From assembly GCA_037501455.1 (NCBI GenBank), contig CM074858.1, positions 91,672,501-91,736,500 of the forward strand: a DNA stretch of 64,000 nucleotides, read 5' to 3'. The translations under genes were made by a program, and so were the position numbers. The notes below the pieces were generated by a model. That model saw only the letters and a program-made list of their open reading frames with translations, did no database searches and was not told the DNA's origin. This document shows, piece after piece, positions 33,850-44,313 of this stretch. Position 1 is the first letter of the stretch; each line of letters opens with the position of its first letter. This DNA is from Lantana camara. Its lineage: Eukaryota; Streptophyta; Magnoliopsida; Lamiales; Verbenaceae.

Positions 33850-34104
33850 AATCTGTCCTCAACAACTGGGAAGTTTTCATGTCCTGGCAATGGACGTATG
33901 TACATTGCCATCAGTATCTATTGAGACTGGATACTTGAGAAGATGATCTTGTAACTGTGTGAACTCATCGCACATATACCTCTTCCAATTATCTTCACCA
34001 ACCGAGTTCACACTCCTTACACAATCTAACGACTCTGGCTCATCAAAATATTTTTCAATTGCTCCAAGGTGTTCGGCCCAGAGTGACATTCTATACGTGT
34101 AAAC
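33850..34104 (-). pseudogene. Phospholipase D, last exon only, frameshifted
   Basis: After a good 3' splice site (ATTTACAG|GTTTAC on minus, exon start 34104) the frame reads 'YRMSLWAEHLG', then 'EPESLDCVRSVNSVGEDNW', 'HLLKYPVSIDTDG' and, one frame over, 'PLPGHENFPVVEDRFLGAP'. This is the C-terminal region of plant phospholipase D of the beta/gamma type, the enzyme that hydrolyses phospholipids to phosphatidic acid. A shift near 33900 breaks it, and the usual C-terminal end is replaced by unrelated residues. The catalytic HKD motifs lie in upstream exons, which are not present within reach. It is a relic of a truncated gene or a fragment moved by a transposon. Confidence 0.85.
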
Positions 34105-34610
34105 CTGTAAATTATAAAACCAGGTATATAAATGCTCCTCATTTATACTTGAAAATTGACAAAGTGTGGCTGAGCTGCAAGTGTGATTTGTGAGTTTGAA
34201 AAGTATCTATGCAACAGTTAGAATTGCTGGTGACTATATCATTGGTTCATTTTATTCAACAGTTAGAATTGCTCGTTTGATTGTATTTTTTTTTTCTAAT
34301 TTTTCATACAATTAATCTCATTTAATGTAATATATATCCAAATGAAAAAGGAAATCTGTTTGATATCATCCCAAATGAAATCCCCAACCCACACTAGGTA
34401 AATTTCATTAATGTCATTGTGCGTATACTATTTTTCTTTTCTTTTCTTTCTTTCTTTTTTTTTTTTTTTTGTAATTTCATGTGTCACATTCGGAACAAGT
34501 GTTTATAAATATTAATTTTATTTTTTTTAGTTATTTTTTTATTTTCTGAACACGTGTCACAGATAAGACGAATGAAATAATAATGTAATTAAAGAATAAA
34601 ATACAAACTT
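34105..34610. other. Intergenic sequence with T-rich tracts
   Basis: Poly-T/CT tracts near 34290 and 34430-34470. No upstream phospholipase D exon is recognisable. Confidence 0.5.
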
Positions 34611-34616
34611 TAAACC

Positions 34617-34627
34617 TATATATAAAT
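34617..34627 (+). promoter_or_regulatory. TATA box before the small secreted ORF
   Basis: TATATATAAAT lies about 40 bp upstream of the ATG at 34668. The TATA-to-leader distance is plausible for a plant gene. Confidence 0.5.
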
Positions 34628-34667
34628 TCATCAATTCTACTCTCTTATATCTTGCCTCCAAAGAATC

Positions 34668-35009
34668 ATGGTTTGGCAGAAAGGTCAAAGCGAAGCTACA
34701 CTAGTTTTAATATTGCTCATTGGAGCAATATTGGGCTTCACATCTCCCACCGGGGCTGATCATTTCCATCGACATAAGGAATCGCAGCCCAAATCCACCC
34801 ATGAAGAAAACATTGCGCCTCCGCTCATGGTGGAGCAAATGAGCCAACAACTCCCTCTCAGTTCTTTGTGTGTGTATTTGCGCTACCCTAGGAATCGTTG
34901 TCGTCCGTTTGGTCCCTCCACGAGAAAGAAGCCACCGCCATCACCAAGAGGCACGCGGAAGAGGCTGAGGCGGATATTCGGCAAGAAGTCGCCGCCGCCG
35001 CCGTTCTGA
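34668..35009 (+). CDS. Small putative secreted cationic protein (113 aa), unknown
   Basis: The frame encodes 113 residues and is not recognised. Residues 1-30 look like a signal peptide: a short polar head, a hydrophobic core 'TLVLILLIGAILGF' and small residues before a likely cut near Ala30. The mature part is short, with a His/Lys-rich start and a strongly basic, proline-rich tail ('RKKPPPSPRGTRKRLRRIFG', then a final SPPPPF). Such a layout (signal, variable middle, conserved-looking basic/Pro tail) resembles precursors of plant signalling peptides, but no known motif is matched. A TATA box and a leader of about 40 bp support it as a real transcription unit. An intron inside cannot be excluded. 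It lies between a decayed phospholipase D exon and a MITE, outside any LTR element. Confidence 0.5.
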   Translation: MVWQKGQSEATLVLILLIGAILGFTSPTGADHFHRHKESQPKSTHEENIAPPLMVEQMSQQLPLSSLCVYLRYPRNRCRPFGPSTRKKPPPSPRGTRKRLRRIFGKKSPPPPF

Positions 35010-35183
35010 TGGTTGTTGCATGAATGCATATTGGAATTAATAACTGGCCTAATATATGGCGTTAATGTATTGCATTTCAAACATAATATATTTGAAGAAT
35101 TTGTATTAGCCACACTATGGAGAAACTTAAATATATGTATTTCTATATAAGGGGGAATTATATTAATTCCTTAAAGTTTTGTG

Positions 35184-35363
35184 CTATGATGCACGGATAT
35201 GGACACGGCGACACGGACACGACACGACACGACACGGATACGACGACACAGATTTTTATTTGAATTTCTCACGTGAGGAGTATCGGACACGGTGTCCGAC
35301 ACGAGTGTCCGACACGACACGACACGGTAAAATGATATTTTTAGAAGTGTCCGTGCATTATAG
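35184..35363. mobile_element. hAT-like MITE, copy D (best preserved)
   Basis: This 180-bp element has terminal inverted repeats CTATGATGCACGGA and TCCGTGCATTATAG (13 of 14 complementary). The 8-bp TSD GTTTTGTG is perfect (35176-35183 and 35364-35371). The interior is built of GACACG and CGTGTC units. The 8-bp TSD places it with hAT-type MITEs. Confidence 0.93.
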
Positions 35364-35371
35364 GTTTTGTG

Positions 35372-36344
35372 AGATTAAAAAGTAATCGCTCTTATTTAAA
35401 AAATTACAGTATAAATTCCGAATATTTTTAATAATTATATTAAACTTCCCACATATCCCCAAAAAAAACCCTTTTAACTTCATACATAAGGGTATTTTAA
35501 AAAATTACACGCATTTTATTATAAATATCAGGGATTAATATAGTAATGTTTTAAAGAATTTATAATTGGGACAAATTTCCTGTAACTTTAGGAATAGGAA
35601 AGAAGCCACCAATTATTAAATTTTAGTGTTGTGTTGAAAATCAATCAAGAAAAACAATTTTGAAGAAAAATATTAATAAATTCCCAAAATATTTTTTAAT
35701 CAATAATTTTCTTTTATGTAAACCAGAACATGATCTCTCGTAGGGTTATTAACCGGCTCCCTCATTATTACCGAGACCCCCTTATTCATTAAAGACCAAC
35801 TAATATTTACATTGAAAAATCCATGAAATACACCAAACGGAAACAACAAAAAGATTCAAATCTGAAACTAAAATAATTATTTAAAAAACGAACATAAAAT
35901 AGAAAATCGTAAATCCCTTTTCAAATTAACAATTTTTATAAGTACTACATAAACATGAATAAAAATTCTATCAGAAAATTACAACAAAAATATATTATGG
36001 GACGAACAACAAAAGATTATGAACTAAATTACAAAAGAAAAAAATTAGGACCAAAAGTGCAATAACTCTCTATATGAATCCGTGCCTTCTATGTGCGGAA
36101 AATTTTTAATATGTGACAAACATGTGGAAATTCTCAAGAACACATAGAAAAGCGTACCTGATTCATAACAATATATGGTTGACTTGGTAATCTAATGTTG
36201 CGATCTTTTAAGCTTTGATACGCAGTCAATTCAATTCTCTTTGGGATGAAATAAAAAGGAAAATGAAAGTGTACCTAACTTAGGGACTACAACACTAATT
36301 TATAACGCAAAAGTTGGGCACCTTAACTATAGATCCATCTGATG
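35372..36344. other. AT-rich intergenic sequence
   Basis: No gene or repeat structure recognised. Confidence 0.5.
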
Positions 36345-36634
36345 GTGTAAGAAATGGAAAGAGATTCAAATCACCAACACTTTAAGACTTGTTTAAGATT
36401 TGTTTAAGGAAGGGAAGACCATCATAGGCGTTGAGCCTCAGGAACTGGGTTTCCTTTTGAGCATGGGTTCTTCCAACTAGGATAACACCAAGAGTGCAAA
36501 GTGCAGTAAGGATGCAGCTGTGGTGAGTGTAACACAGAGCTTGGGAAGAAGAAGGGAATGGAGGAAAATGATGCCCAGTTCACTAGTATGGTCTCTTGTG
36601 TGAAGAAGATGACTTGGGGAAGAAAGCATGTGTT

Positions 36635-39348
36635 TGTAATGCCTCATTTTTCATTAATGCATTACGTTACATTACATTAAATTTCAAAATATTTTATGTA
36701 ATATATTCTTATGCATTTATATGAATTATCATTAGCGTGGGATTTACGTGAATTAATTGATAATGTGCTTAATTGCTATTATGTGACTTTAATTGATCAT
36801 TTCATAAATGTGTGGACTCAATTGCATATCATGAATTGGAATTAATTGAACATTTTCCATGAGACAATACTTGTTGCATCCATTCATATAAATGGGGGAC
36901 TAAATTGCAAATTATGATGATTCATCATGGTTAGTGGGAGATATATTATATCATATCATATACATTATATAGCATACATTTCATTCTACACAATTCATAC
37001 AATTACACACACCACACACATTTTATACTGATTCATACACCAAGAAGAGAAAGGAGGATTTCATCCATTTTCAAGATAAATTCAAGAAAAATAATTGCAT
37101 AAATTGGGGGTCATCATCATCATATCATTCTTTCATCCTTTCTTTCTTCATATTAAGGTAAAAATGGAAGAGTTTCGTGATCTCTTTAATGTGTTTATGA
37201 GTAGGGTTTGATGATTAAGTGATGCTTTCTTGTTCATTCATGGTTAGAAGCATGTTAGGGTCATTATATTCCAAGCTTGCATGAAAGCATAAAGTTAATT
37301 GAAAGTTAGAAAGCATGAGTTTATATGGGGTTTTGATGATGGATTCTTGATGATCTATATTTGTTTCCATGGATTAAATGGTGCATAATTGATATATATG
37401 AGTTATATGAATGATATATGTTAGTTTTGAGTTGATTCTTGCATTGATTTGGTGTTTATTTGGATTGGGAGCCAAATCCCGTGCCTAGCCCCTATTTTTC
37501 CCCTGTTTTTCACCCAGATTCCTTCCAAACAGGCGTTTGGTCCCTTAGTTATTTTACCAAACGCCCGTGTGAGATGTGTCTGCCTTACCCGAGTGCTTCC
37601 AAATGCCCGTTTCTGCTTTCAGTTTATTTTTCAAATGGGCGTTTCTCCCTCATACGAACTCCAAATGACCTGATTTTTGAATCTACGGAAACCTGTTGAA
37701 GTCTAGAACGACTTCCAATTGGAATCATCTCAATATTTCTTGTAAATTGGGAGATATAATCAATTATTTTAGGTGTCACCACTTTCCCAACAAACTGCAC
37801 TCGCCTAACTTCAAGCATACGCCATTTTCTCCTCGATTTGAAATAGAAAACGTGACATATATCATCGGAAAGTTCTTTGTGTCTAGTTTCATTAACAATA
37901 AACAAAACTCAATTCCCTCTTCTAGAATTAAAGATATTCCAGTTTTCCCTCAGCTTGTACGTTTCCTAAAATTGTCCGTTTTTACCAAACTTCACCAAAA
38001 CCTCTCTTATTGCATTCCTTTTACTTCCTTGGCTCCCGTATGTGACTTATATGATATATATACTTGTTTTATTAATAATTATGCTCCTACTTGACATTCC
38101 TTGATTGTTATTGCATGATATATTGATCCATGACTTTGCCGTGCGTCTTAAATGGTTCATTCTAGTCGTGTCTCACGAACACTTGTCCCTTTTTACACAG
38201 ATTGTCTTCCCATTGACAAGGAGCAAGCTCTATAGTCGTATCCTTGTTAATTTTCAGCACAGGTGAGGTTTAATTGCTAGATATATAGAACCAGTACAAC
38301 CCTCTGTGACCTTTTGACCAAAATGTATCTATATATCTATAGTTTTCCAAAAACCTCAAGTGATTACAAATGGTTTTCATGACACATTGACTAATCGTGT
38401 TATCGTTATTGATTGTGTTTTGGCGAGTACTATTGAATCGTACACCGTGGGCCCGAGGGTGAGTATATGAACCAACCGGGGATGCATGGGCTGACGGGTA
38501 ACTCTGCACTCCCCTCACATCGTGGGGATGAACCCTGAATCCACCAGGAGATTTGGTGGAGGAAGGAGTCCCGTACGTGAGAGTCATGAACCTAACGTAC
38601 GTCGTGATTGGATGGTGGGGCCTTGCAATCCCACCATCACCCGAAGGGAGAAGGAGATCGTGAAATTCCTACTTGTGCACCGTAATTGATTGCATGATCA
38701 CTTAACTTATTAATAACGTAATCATGGTAATGTTCACTATCGGAGTAAAGGTTGGAGAATGCCCTCACTCGCCGGGCCACTAATTGAATTGAATTGATTG
38801 AGTTGTATTGTTAAATTGGATAATTGTAGTCTCGGGCGAGATCTATTCTATTCTTGAACTTATATTGTTTCTTTTATAAAACCTTACCCGAGACTATAAC
38901 TTGCATGATACTTGCGCTAATATCTATTTAAACCCCTCGCTCAGTCTTTCATAGACTGACACCTCACTTTTCAGGTTATGCAGGGTGTGAGTGCTAGGCC
39001 GGTATTGGAGTTGGGTCAAGAGTCTTTAGCTCGAGTCTAGCATGGTTCTTGTACTTCATTTATGCATATTTACTACCTATGTAACATCATGGTCTATTTT
39101 GGTATTTGAGTTGGTTTATATGTTTGTAATGTAAGTGAACTTAAGGATAATGAATGAATGCATATTATGCTTTCCTTTGAGTGTTATGCATTGTTGTATA
39201 TAATTGAGGGTTAGTCCCGCCTAGCTAGTGGTTTATTTTCTCTTATCACCCGTTCGTTATAGTCTTAATTCATGTACGGATCATCCATTTCGTATGTGGA
39301 CTGAGCTATAGTGAGGGGTTTTTGCAGCTCGGTGTTCCGGGTGATACA
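36635..39348 (+). mobile_element. Tekay-like solo LTR
   Basis: It starts TGTAATGCCTC and ends GGGTGATACA, 2714 bp. Flanks GTGTT (36630-36634) and TTGTT (39349-39353) are a 5-bp TSD with one mismatch. It contains the palindrome cluster (37525-37646), a CAGTCT hairpin (38942-38958), GCTAGGCCGG (38993-39002) and CCCGCCTAGC (39216-39225). It is inserted just downstream of the TATA box of the Tat 3' LTR. Confidence 0.85.
37525..37646. repeat. CCAAA-CGCCCG-TTTGG palindrome cluster
   Basis: Copies: 37525-37540 (CCAAACAGGCGTTTGG), 37557-37571, 37599-37613 and 37632-37646, the last with the inverted core GGGCG. Arms CCAAA/TTTGG differ from those of every other LTR in the window. Confidence 0.8.
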
Positions 39349-39939
39349 TTGTTTCTCCCTATTTATATGTTAGGGGCAAGGGTGATTTGGGTAATTTTGA
39401 CCAAGTGGTCCCAAACCTGTGTTGCCCTAACATGTGGCGTCTTATCACGGTATGAAAGTGATGGCTCTGAAAGTGGGCGGTGTGCCAGGTACGAGGTGCG
39501 CACTGCCACTGTGTCAGAGGTTGTTGGCGAGCGGCAATGTGAGAGCTAGGAGGCTTAAGATCGGTCATGCAGGCGTACGGATGCCTCCCTTGGAGTAGAC
39601 CATACCCGAGCGTAGATGATGCCCGAAGGGATGTTCGAGAGAGTTTCCTCTGGCAGATAACCCACGAGCGTCACATACTCGAGCGTGAGAAAGGGGTGCC
39701 CTCGAGAAGTATTTCCCTGGGGAAGGGTGACTTTGAGGAACCATATCATGAGCATCGGGTTTGATAGCTGGAACCCCCACTCGAGGAGTGGGCCGAGGCT
39801 CATGGGCCAGGATCCGTATCCAGTCAAGCGAATGGGCTGGGGTTGTTCTGCGAGCCCTGTAATACGAGCGTCCAAGCTCTGAGGTGTTCAGATGGCGACA
39901 CGTGTACGGTGTTGAACTGAGCGTGATTTGGTATCATCA

Positions 39940-39957
39940 TTTTACCCCCCAAATTCT
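39940..39957 (-). promoter_or_regulatory. Polypurine tract of the Tat element
   Basis: Minus strand GAATTTGGGGGGTAAAA directly precedes the TGATG start of the 3' LTR. Confidence 0.65.
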
Positions 39958-40235
39958 GTAGTTGCGCTTGAGTGTACTGTAGAATTTAAAGAGGTGAGCC
40001 TTGATTTTTTGAATGCTTGAGAGTCAGGCTTCTGAAAGGAGGTGATGTCCGCCTTCAGTAACGGATACTTTCTGACATTGCTATAAATGAAGTCTCATCC
40101 GCATTTAATGTGGAGTGGCAACGTGGGCGCATGCACTCCGTGAAGCGCGGGACGGTTACCAAAAGTGGGAGTTTCCCAAGGCGGGAAATGATTACCTTTC
40201 AAATCCCTAAACCCTAATCAATGTAAATCACCCCC

Positions 40236-40243
40236 TATAAATA
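40236..40243 (+). promoter_or_regulatory. TATA box of the antisense ORF
   Basis: TATAAATA at 40236-40243, about 300 bp upstream of the ATG at 40539, with a CT-rich leader between them. The leader contains possible splice sites (for example AGGTAAACCC near 40355). This suggests a promoter on the strand opposite to the retrotransposon transcript. Confidence 0.55.
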
Positions 40244-40538
40244 GAGATCTGGAAGGCTCTTTCATCCCTTTGCGCATTCAAAATTTTCAACCAACACAGC
40301 AGCAAAATTCACTGCAACTTTTTGCAATTCTCAAGAACTTTCCAGCGAGCTTTCTAGGTAAACCCTTCTTCCAACTCAGGTAACCATCCGTAAATCTATG
40401 CTAACCCTAGATTTAGGTCTTGTTGAGAGTGGTCCTCGTGAGAAAGTTCCTTAGTGAGTTCACCGTATTCGAAATTCCACCGCCTCCTTCCAAACCCCTT
40501 ATGTTAAAAAGCTTCACCCTTCACAACAAGGTTCAGCA

Positions 40539-43261
40539 ATGGCGGAAAACATTGTAAACAAAATGGTGAGGGAGATAGATGAAATGTCCATGGGGAGTTC
40601 TTCCCCTCATACTAATATTCCAATAGTTGTTCCGATAGAGAGAGACCCAGAAGATGTTGGAGATGAGGAGGTTGAAGCCACCATTCAATGGATGAACGAG
40701 CGTGGTCCCGAGGGGGTAGGCCATCTCTTCGAAGAGATAGATCATGCGATGGAGATGCAAAGACAGGGGGAAAGAGTACTTCCTCTGTTGAACAGTGCCG
40801 TAAGGCCCCAGGATCACCGGGTTACTGTGGCGATGCAGGGCCCTCTGAGCGTCGTGCGGATGGTGAGCCTCCCCGTAAACGACAAAGGAAGGGGAAGGAA
40901 CCAGTGACCCGGGTGAGGCGAGACAATCCCCACCAAACAGATAGATCACCAGATGAAATAGAGAGCATATTGACGCTCGAAGATCTAGCAGATATGAAAG
41001 CCAAGGTGTACTGGGATGAGGCCGTGTTCCCAATTCGCCTTCCTGTGGAGGGGGGAGAAAGCCAACCTCCCGCCTCCGGGAATGATGACCATCTACCAGG
41101 ATTCGGTCTTGGCTGGGGGCTTAAGATTTCCAATTCTGACCGTCGTCGCCAACATCTGCAATTATCTTGTTCTCAGCCCTTCCCAGATCCTTCCGAATGG
41201 CATAGCCTTGATAAACACCTTTGTGATCCTGATGAAGGTCACAGGCCATGAGCCCTCGATAGATAACTTCAATAGTCTAATTCAAGTGGCCCGCTCGACA
41301 TGCTCGTCTCCAACAGATGGGTTTTATTATGCCCAAGCCAACTCAGGGTTTAAAATGATCAATTTGCCCTCTTCCTCGTACGGCGAGAATTGGAAGGAGA
41401 AGTACTTTTTCGTGGGAGTGCCTGGGGGGATTTTTGGAGCTAATCGAGGGTGGATAATTCACGGAAAGGCACCGTTGGTTAGAAATAGATCTGAAAATAA
41501 GCTTTTCGAGCGTTGGGCGAAGAACTTGGCCCTCATAATGAAAAACGAGAGGAAGTGGATAAAGGCCAAGGAATTAATGAAGGATTAGGAAGTATTGTTC
41601 CCTTATGGGCTAGTGAAGCCTCCGGAGATGGTACTCAATCCTCCCGCTCGGACCATGTTCCGCGATGGTTAGATTCTAAGAACTAACATCTCTAATGTTT
41701 AGACTAGCATTAACACTTCATCATTTGCCTTGCACAGATACTCATCCAATATTTTACTGACACTCATTCGTTTACCTTCACAGGTGTGGACATACTCATG
41801 GCAGGGATCGACACTGAGAGTATCACACAGATGATGCGCGCTCACCAAGCGGGCGCTAACCAGCAGCAACAACAGCAGCAGCAGATTCCCAGCCCTCAAA
41901 TGTTCTGAGAGGGAGAGGCGATCGCCGTGGAGCAGGGCGAGGCGAGTGTGGCAGAGGCGCTCGTCGGGGTGCCGGAAATGATGGTTGTGAAGCTGGCCAT
42001 ATCGAGGACTTGACACTCGATGGCGCTCGGGGTGCCACTCCTCCAGTCGCCCATGATGAGCCAACAGGCAACTCCCACAACCGCTAAGGGGATCTGGCCA
42101 GATTTCATGATGCAGCGAGGGCTGAACGCTCGGGAAAAAGAAAAAGGATGCCAGACTCCGTCCCCATCTCAGGAAAGGGGAAAGAAGTTGTCATGGGCCA
42201 CCGTGGCGAGGGTGGTGATACGTCATCGTCCGAAGATGAGGACTTCTGGAAGATTGGATGCAAGGGGGACGCTCGCTATAAACGCTAGAGGATGGATGAC
42301 CCGGTCCTTTTAAGGAAGAGCGCAACTACTAGCAACTTGGTTGCAGAGATTGGTAACAAACTTCAATTCTTCGACAATCATGATAAATTGAACGAGCATG
42401 ACGCTGCTCGTGTTGCGGACGATGCTTGCCATGCCCTCTTGACGGTGAGCTTTTTTTTAAGTTGTACTGAAAAGTTCCAACTTTTGAATAAATCCGGTAT
42501 TAACTTTTGTTATTTGTCCTTCAGGAGGTGATCCCCAGGCTGAAGAATTTGAAGGGGCGAACGCATGCTTACACTGAGCACAAGGCCAAATACAAAAGAT
42601 TACTGTGCATTTCTGACCCCGGTCAACTGCAGGTGGATGATAACAACGCCTGCGCTCAACTGGCTGCGTCTGAGCTTGAGCAGGAGAAGTTGAAGGAGGC
42701 CCTGAGAAATCAGATGATGCATCTTTGGTCTTGGACGAGCGTCACAAAAAACTCAAGGAGGAGCATGACCAGCTGAAGGTTGCCAATGGGGAACTTGGCA
42801 GGCAATTGGCCGAGAGTACCCAGAAAAATAAAGCAACTAAGAGGGATCTTGCCAATTTACAGGAGAAGGTAGCCAGCCTGGAGTCGAGGGTAGCATGGGA
42901 GGCAGTGATGAGGTTCGTGAGCTCCAAAGCATTCGCTTTCGCGGCCAACCTCGACTGTTTTGATAATGCTCGGCTTTTCTTCTGGAAAGCAATAGGCCAG
43001 ATGGTGAAGCTGGGGATGGAACCTGAAAGCGCTCGAACGGACGAGCGCCTGCGCGTGGACTTGGATGAGAATTTGGAGCCCATTGTCCGCAATGAGGACC
43101 CCTCGGAGAGCCTGACGGAGCCTGGGTATCAGGATCTGGTGATGATACTCCAGAGGGAGTTTATTGCGGCCAATCCTGTGGACCCAGCACCCATTACCAT
43201 AGAAGATGAAGATGGTGTCACTGTAGACACTCAGAATGATGGGGACCTACATGACGCCTAA
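40539..43261 (+). pseudogene. Tat antisense ORF (gypsy-type transposase_28-like domain), decayed
   Basis: This gene runs opposite to pol. The N-terminal part starts MAENIVNKMVREIDE at 40539. Frameshifts near 40850 and 41060 separate it from the recognisable domain: 'RLPVEGGES' (one frame) then 'MTIYQDSVLAGGLRFPI' and 'CNYLVLSPSQILPNG' (next frame, about 41080-41230), the 'putative gypsy type transposon' domain found in plant Tat elements. It continues past 41588 with a likely 3' splice site before 41785, a glutamine run (about 41860-41885), a clean intron at 42445-42524, and a C-terminal coiled coil with leucine and charged heptads (about 42620-42900), ending in an acidic tail at 43261. The protein's role is not known. 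Frameshifts show it is not functional here. Confidence 0.75.
42445..42524 (+). other. Intron in the Tat antisense ORF
   Basis: Sequence GACG|GTGAGC ... TCCTTCAG|GAGGTG, 80 nt, phase 0. It joins 'DDACHALLT' to 'EVIPRLKNLKGR' across two different frames. A T-rich tract precedes the acceptor. Confidence 0.8.
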
Positions 43262-44313
43262 ACTTTCAATGCTCCTGCGCTGGCCCTCGTTCCAATTTTG
43301 ACTGCCCCTCCAGAACTAGAGAATCAACCTTAGTGATGCTTCCTACTTGCTTCATTCAAATTTCATCTGTCTATTTCCATTCCTGTTATGAACATTTAAC
43401 CTCTATACTTGATTTTTGGTACTTTTGATAATGCATTTGAACTTGGTTTCTGCTTTTTGTCTGATAATGTTTCTGTTAATGAAGTTTGATTCCCTTCAAT
43501 ATTGAATGTTGAACACTGTTTATCTGTTCTTGTATGATACTTGCATGTTTGTGGTGGGAATGTATGAGCGTGAGGGTGTTCTTTTTTAGGGTACCCTGGC
43601 CGTATTCCACCATGAATCTCAAAATCCGGTCTTAGAAATGTTTGAACATTTGACGGGAATGCACGGGTGCGAGGGTGTTCCTGTTGAGGGTACTCTGGCC
43701 GTATTCATCAGCGAGGCTCGAACTTGAATTTAGAAACCCACTAGGGATTTGGCTAGGTGTTGGCCTTATATGTGATGTACATTTCTGATTTGAGCGTTCC
43801 AGTAGCTTGAATGAACTTAGAAATCAACTGTAGGAATTGCTAAGTGTTGGATTAAAGCGAGCGCAGCTGTAATGTGAGCTTCGCACTTAGGTATCCATGA
43901 GAGGATTAGCCCAGTGTTAGCTACTTACGAGCGTACTCGTACCTAAGAGGATGAGGGTCATTGGGGGGTTTACAAGTGCGAACTGGTGCGATCAACATCC
44001 AGTTGGTTGTAGATTAAGCATTCAGCAACCCACCTTTTCGACACGCTCATTCTTAGGGTTTACACGCTTACGAGCGTCAAGCAGCTCAATGTGGAGGGTT
44101 CTCGACACACTGATAGCATTGATTTGGAGAAGTTGTGTGGTCATCAAGCCGTTCGGCGTGGAGGATGCTCGACACGGAGTGGGCGTTGATGCCATTGATA
44201 ACTCAAACCATTAATTAAGGAAGAGCAAGTAAACGAAAAATAATAATTGGAAGATACTTACTGTTGTGTTTGCATTTCTGTCAAAAGAGAATAAAAGTGC
44301 CACGAATGGGCAA
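43262..44313. other. Spacer between antisense ORF and integrase, with a short duplication
   Basis: Non-coding. Two copies of a block of about 45 bp (43567-43607 and 43667-43703) contain GAGGGTGTTC and CTGGCCGTATTC, spaced about 98 bp apart. The two genes converge on this region, so it probably contains both transcript ends. Confidence 0.5.

Larger units (their letters stand above)
36345..39939 (-). repeat. 3' LTR of the Tat element, split by a solo LTR
   Basis: On minus it starts TGATGATACC (39939) next to the polypurine tract. A TATA box TATAAATAG lies at plus 39359-39367. The LTR is then cut by the solo LTR (39348-36635) and resumes at 36634 with a leader containing AACTGGGCATC, a decayed version of the ACTTGGGCGTCGG block seen in the Tat solo LTR at 24370. 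About 880 bp once the insert is removed. The end near 36345 is uncertain. Confidence 0.6.

Noticed and set aside
36345..36560. Minus-strand exon-like reading after a CACCACAG acceptor, ending in a plausible C-terminus
   Set aside because: The segment continues the Tat 3' LTR downstream of its TATA box across the solo-LTR insertion and resembles a Tat U5 leader; no protein family matched.
39555..39875. 106-codon minus-strand open frame
   Set aside because: Falls in U3 of the Tat 3' LTR, upstream of its TATA box; no domain.
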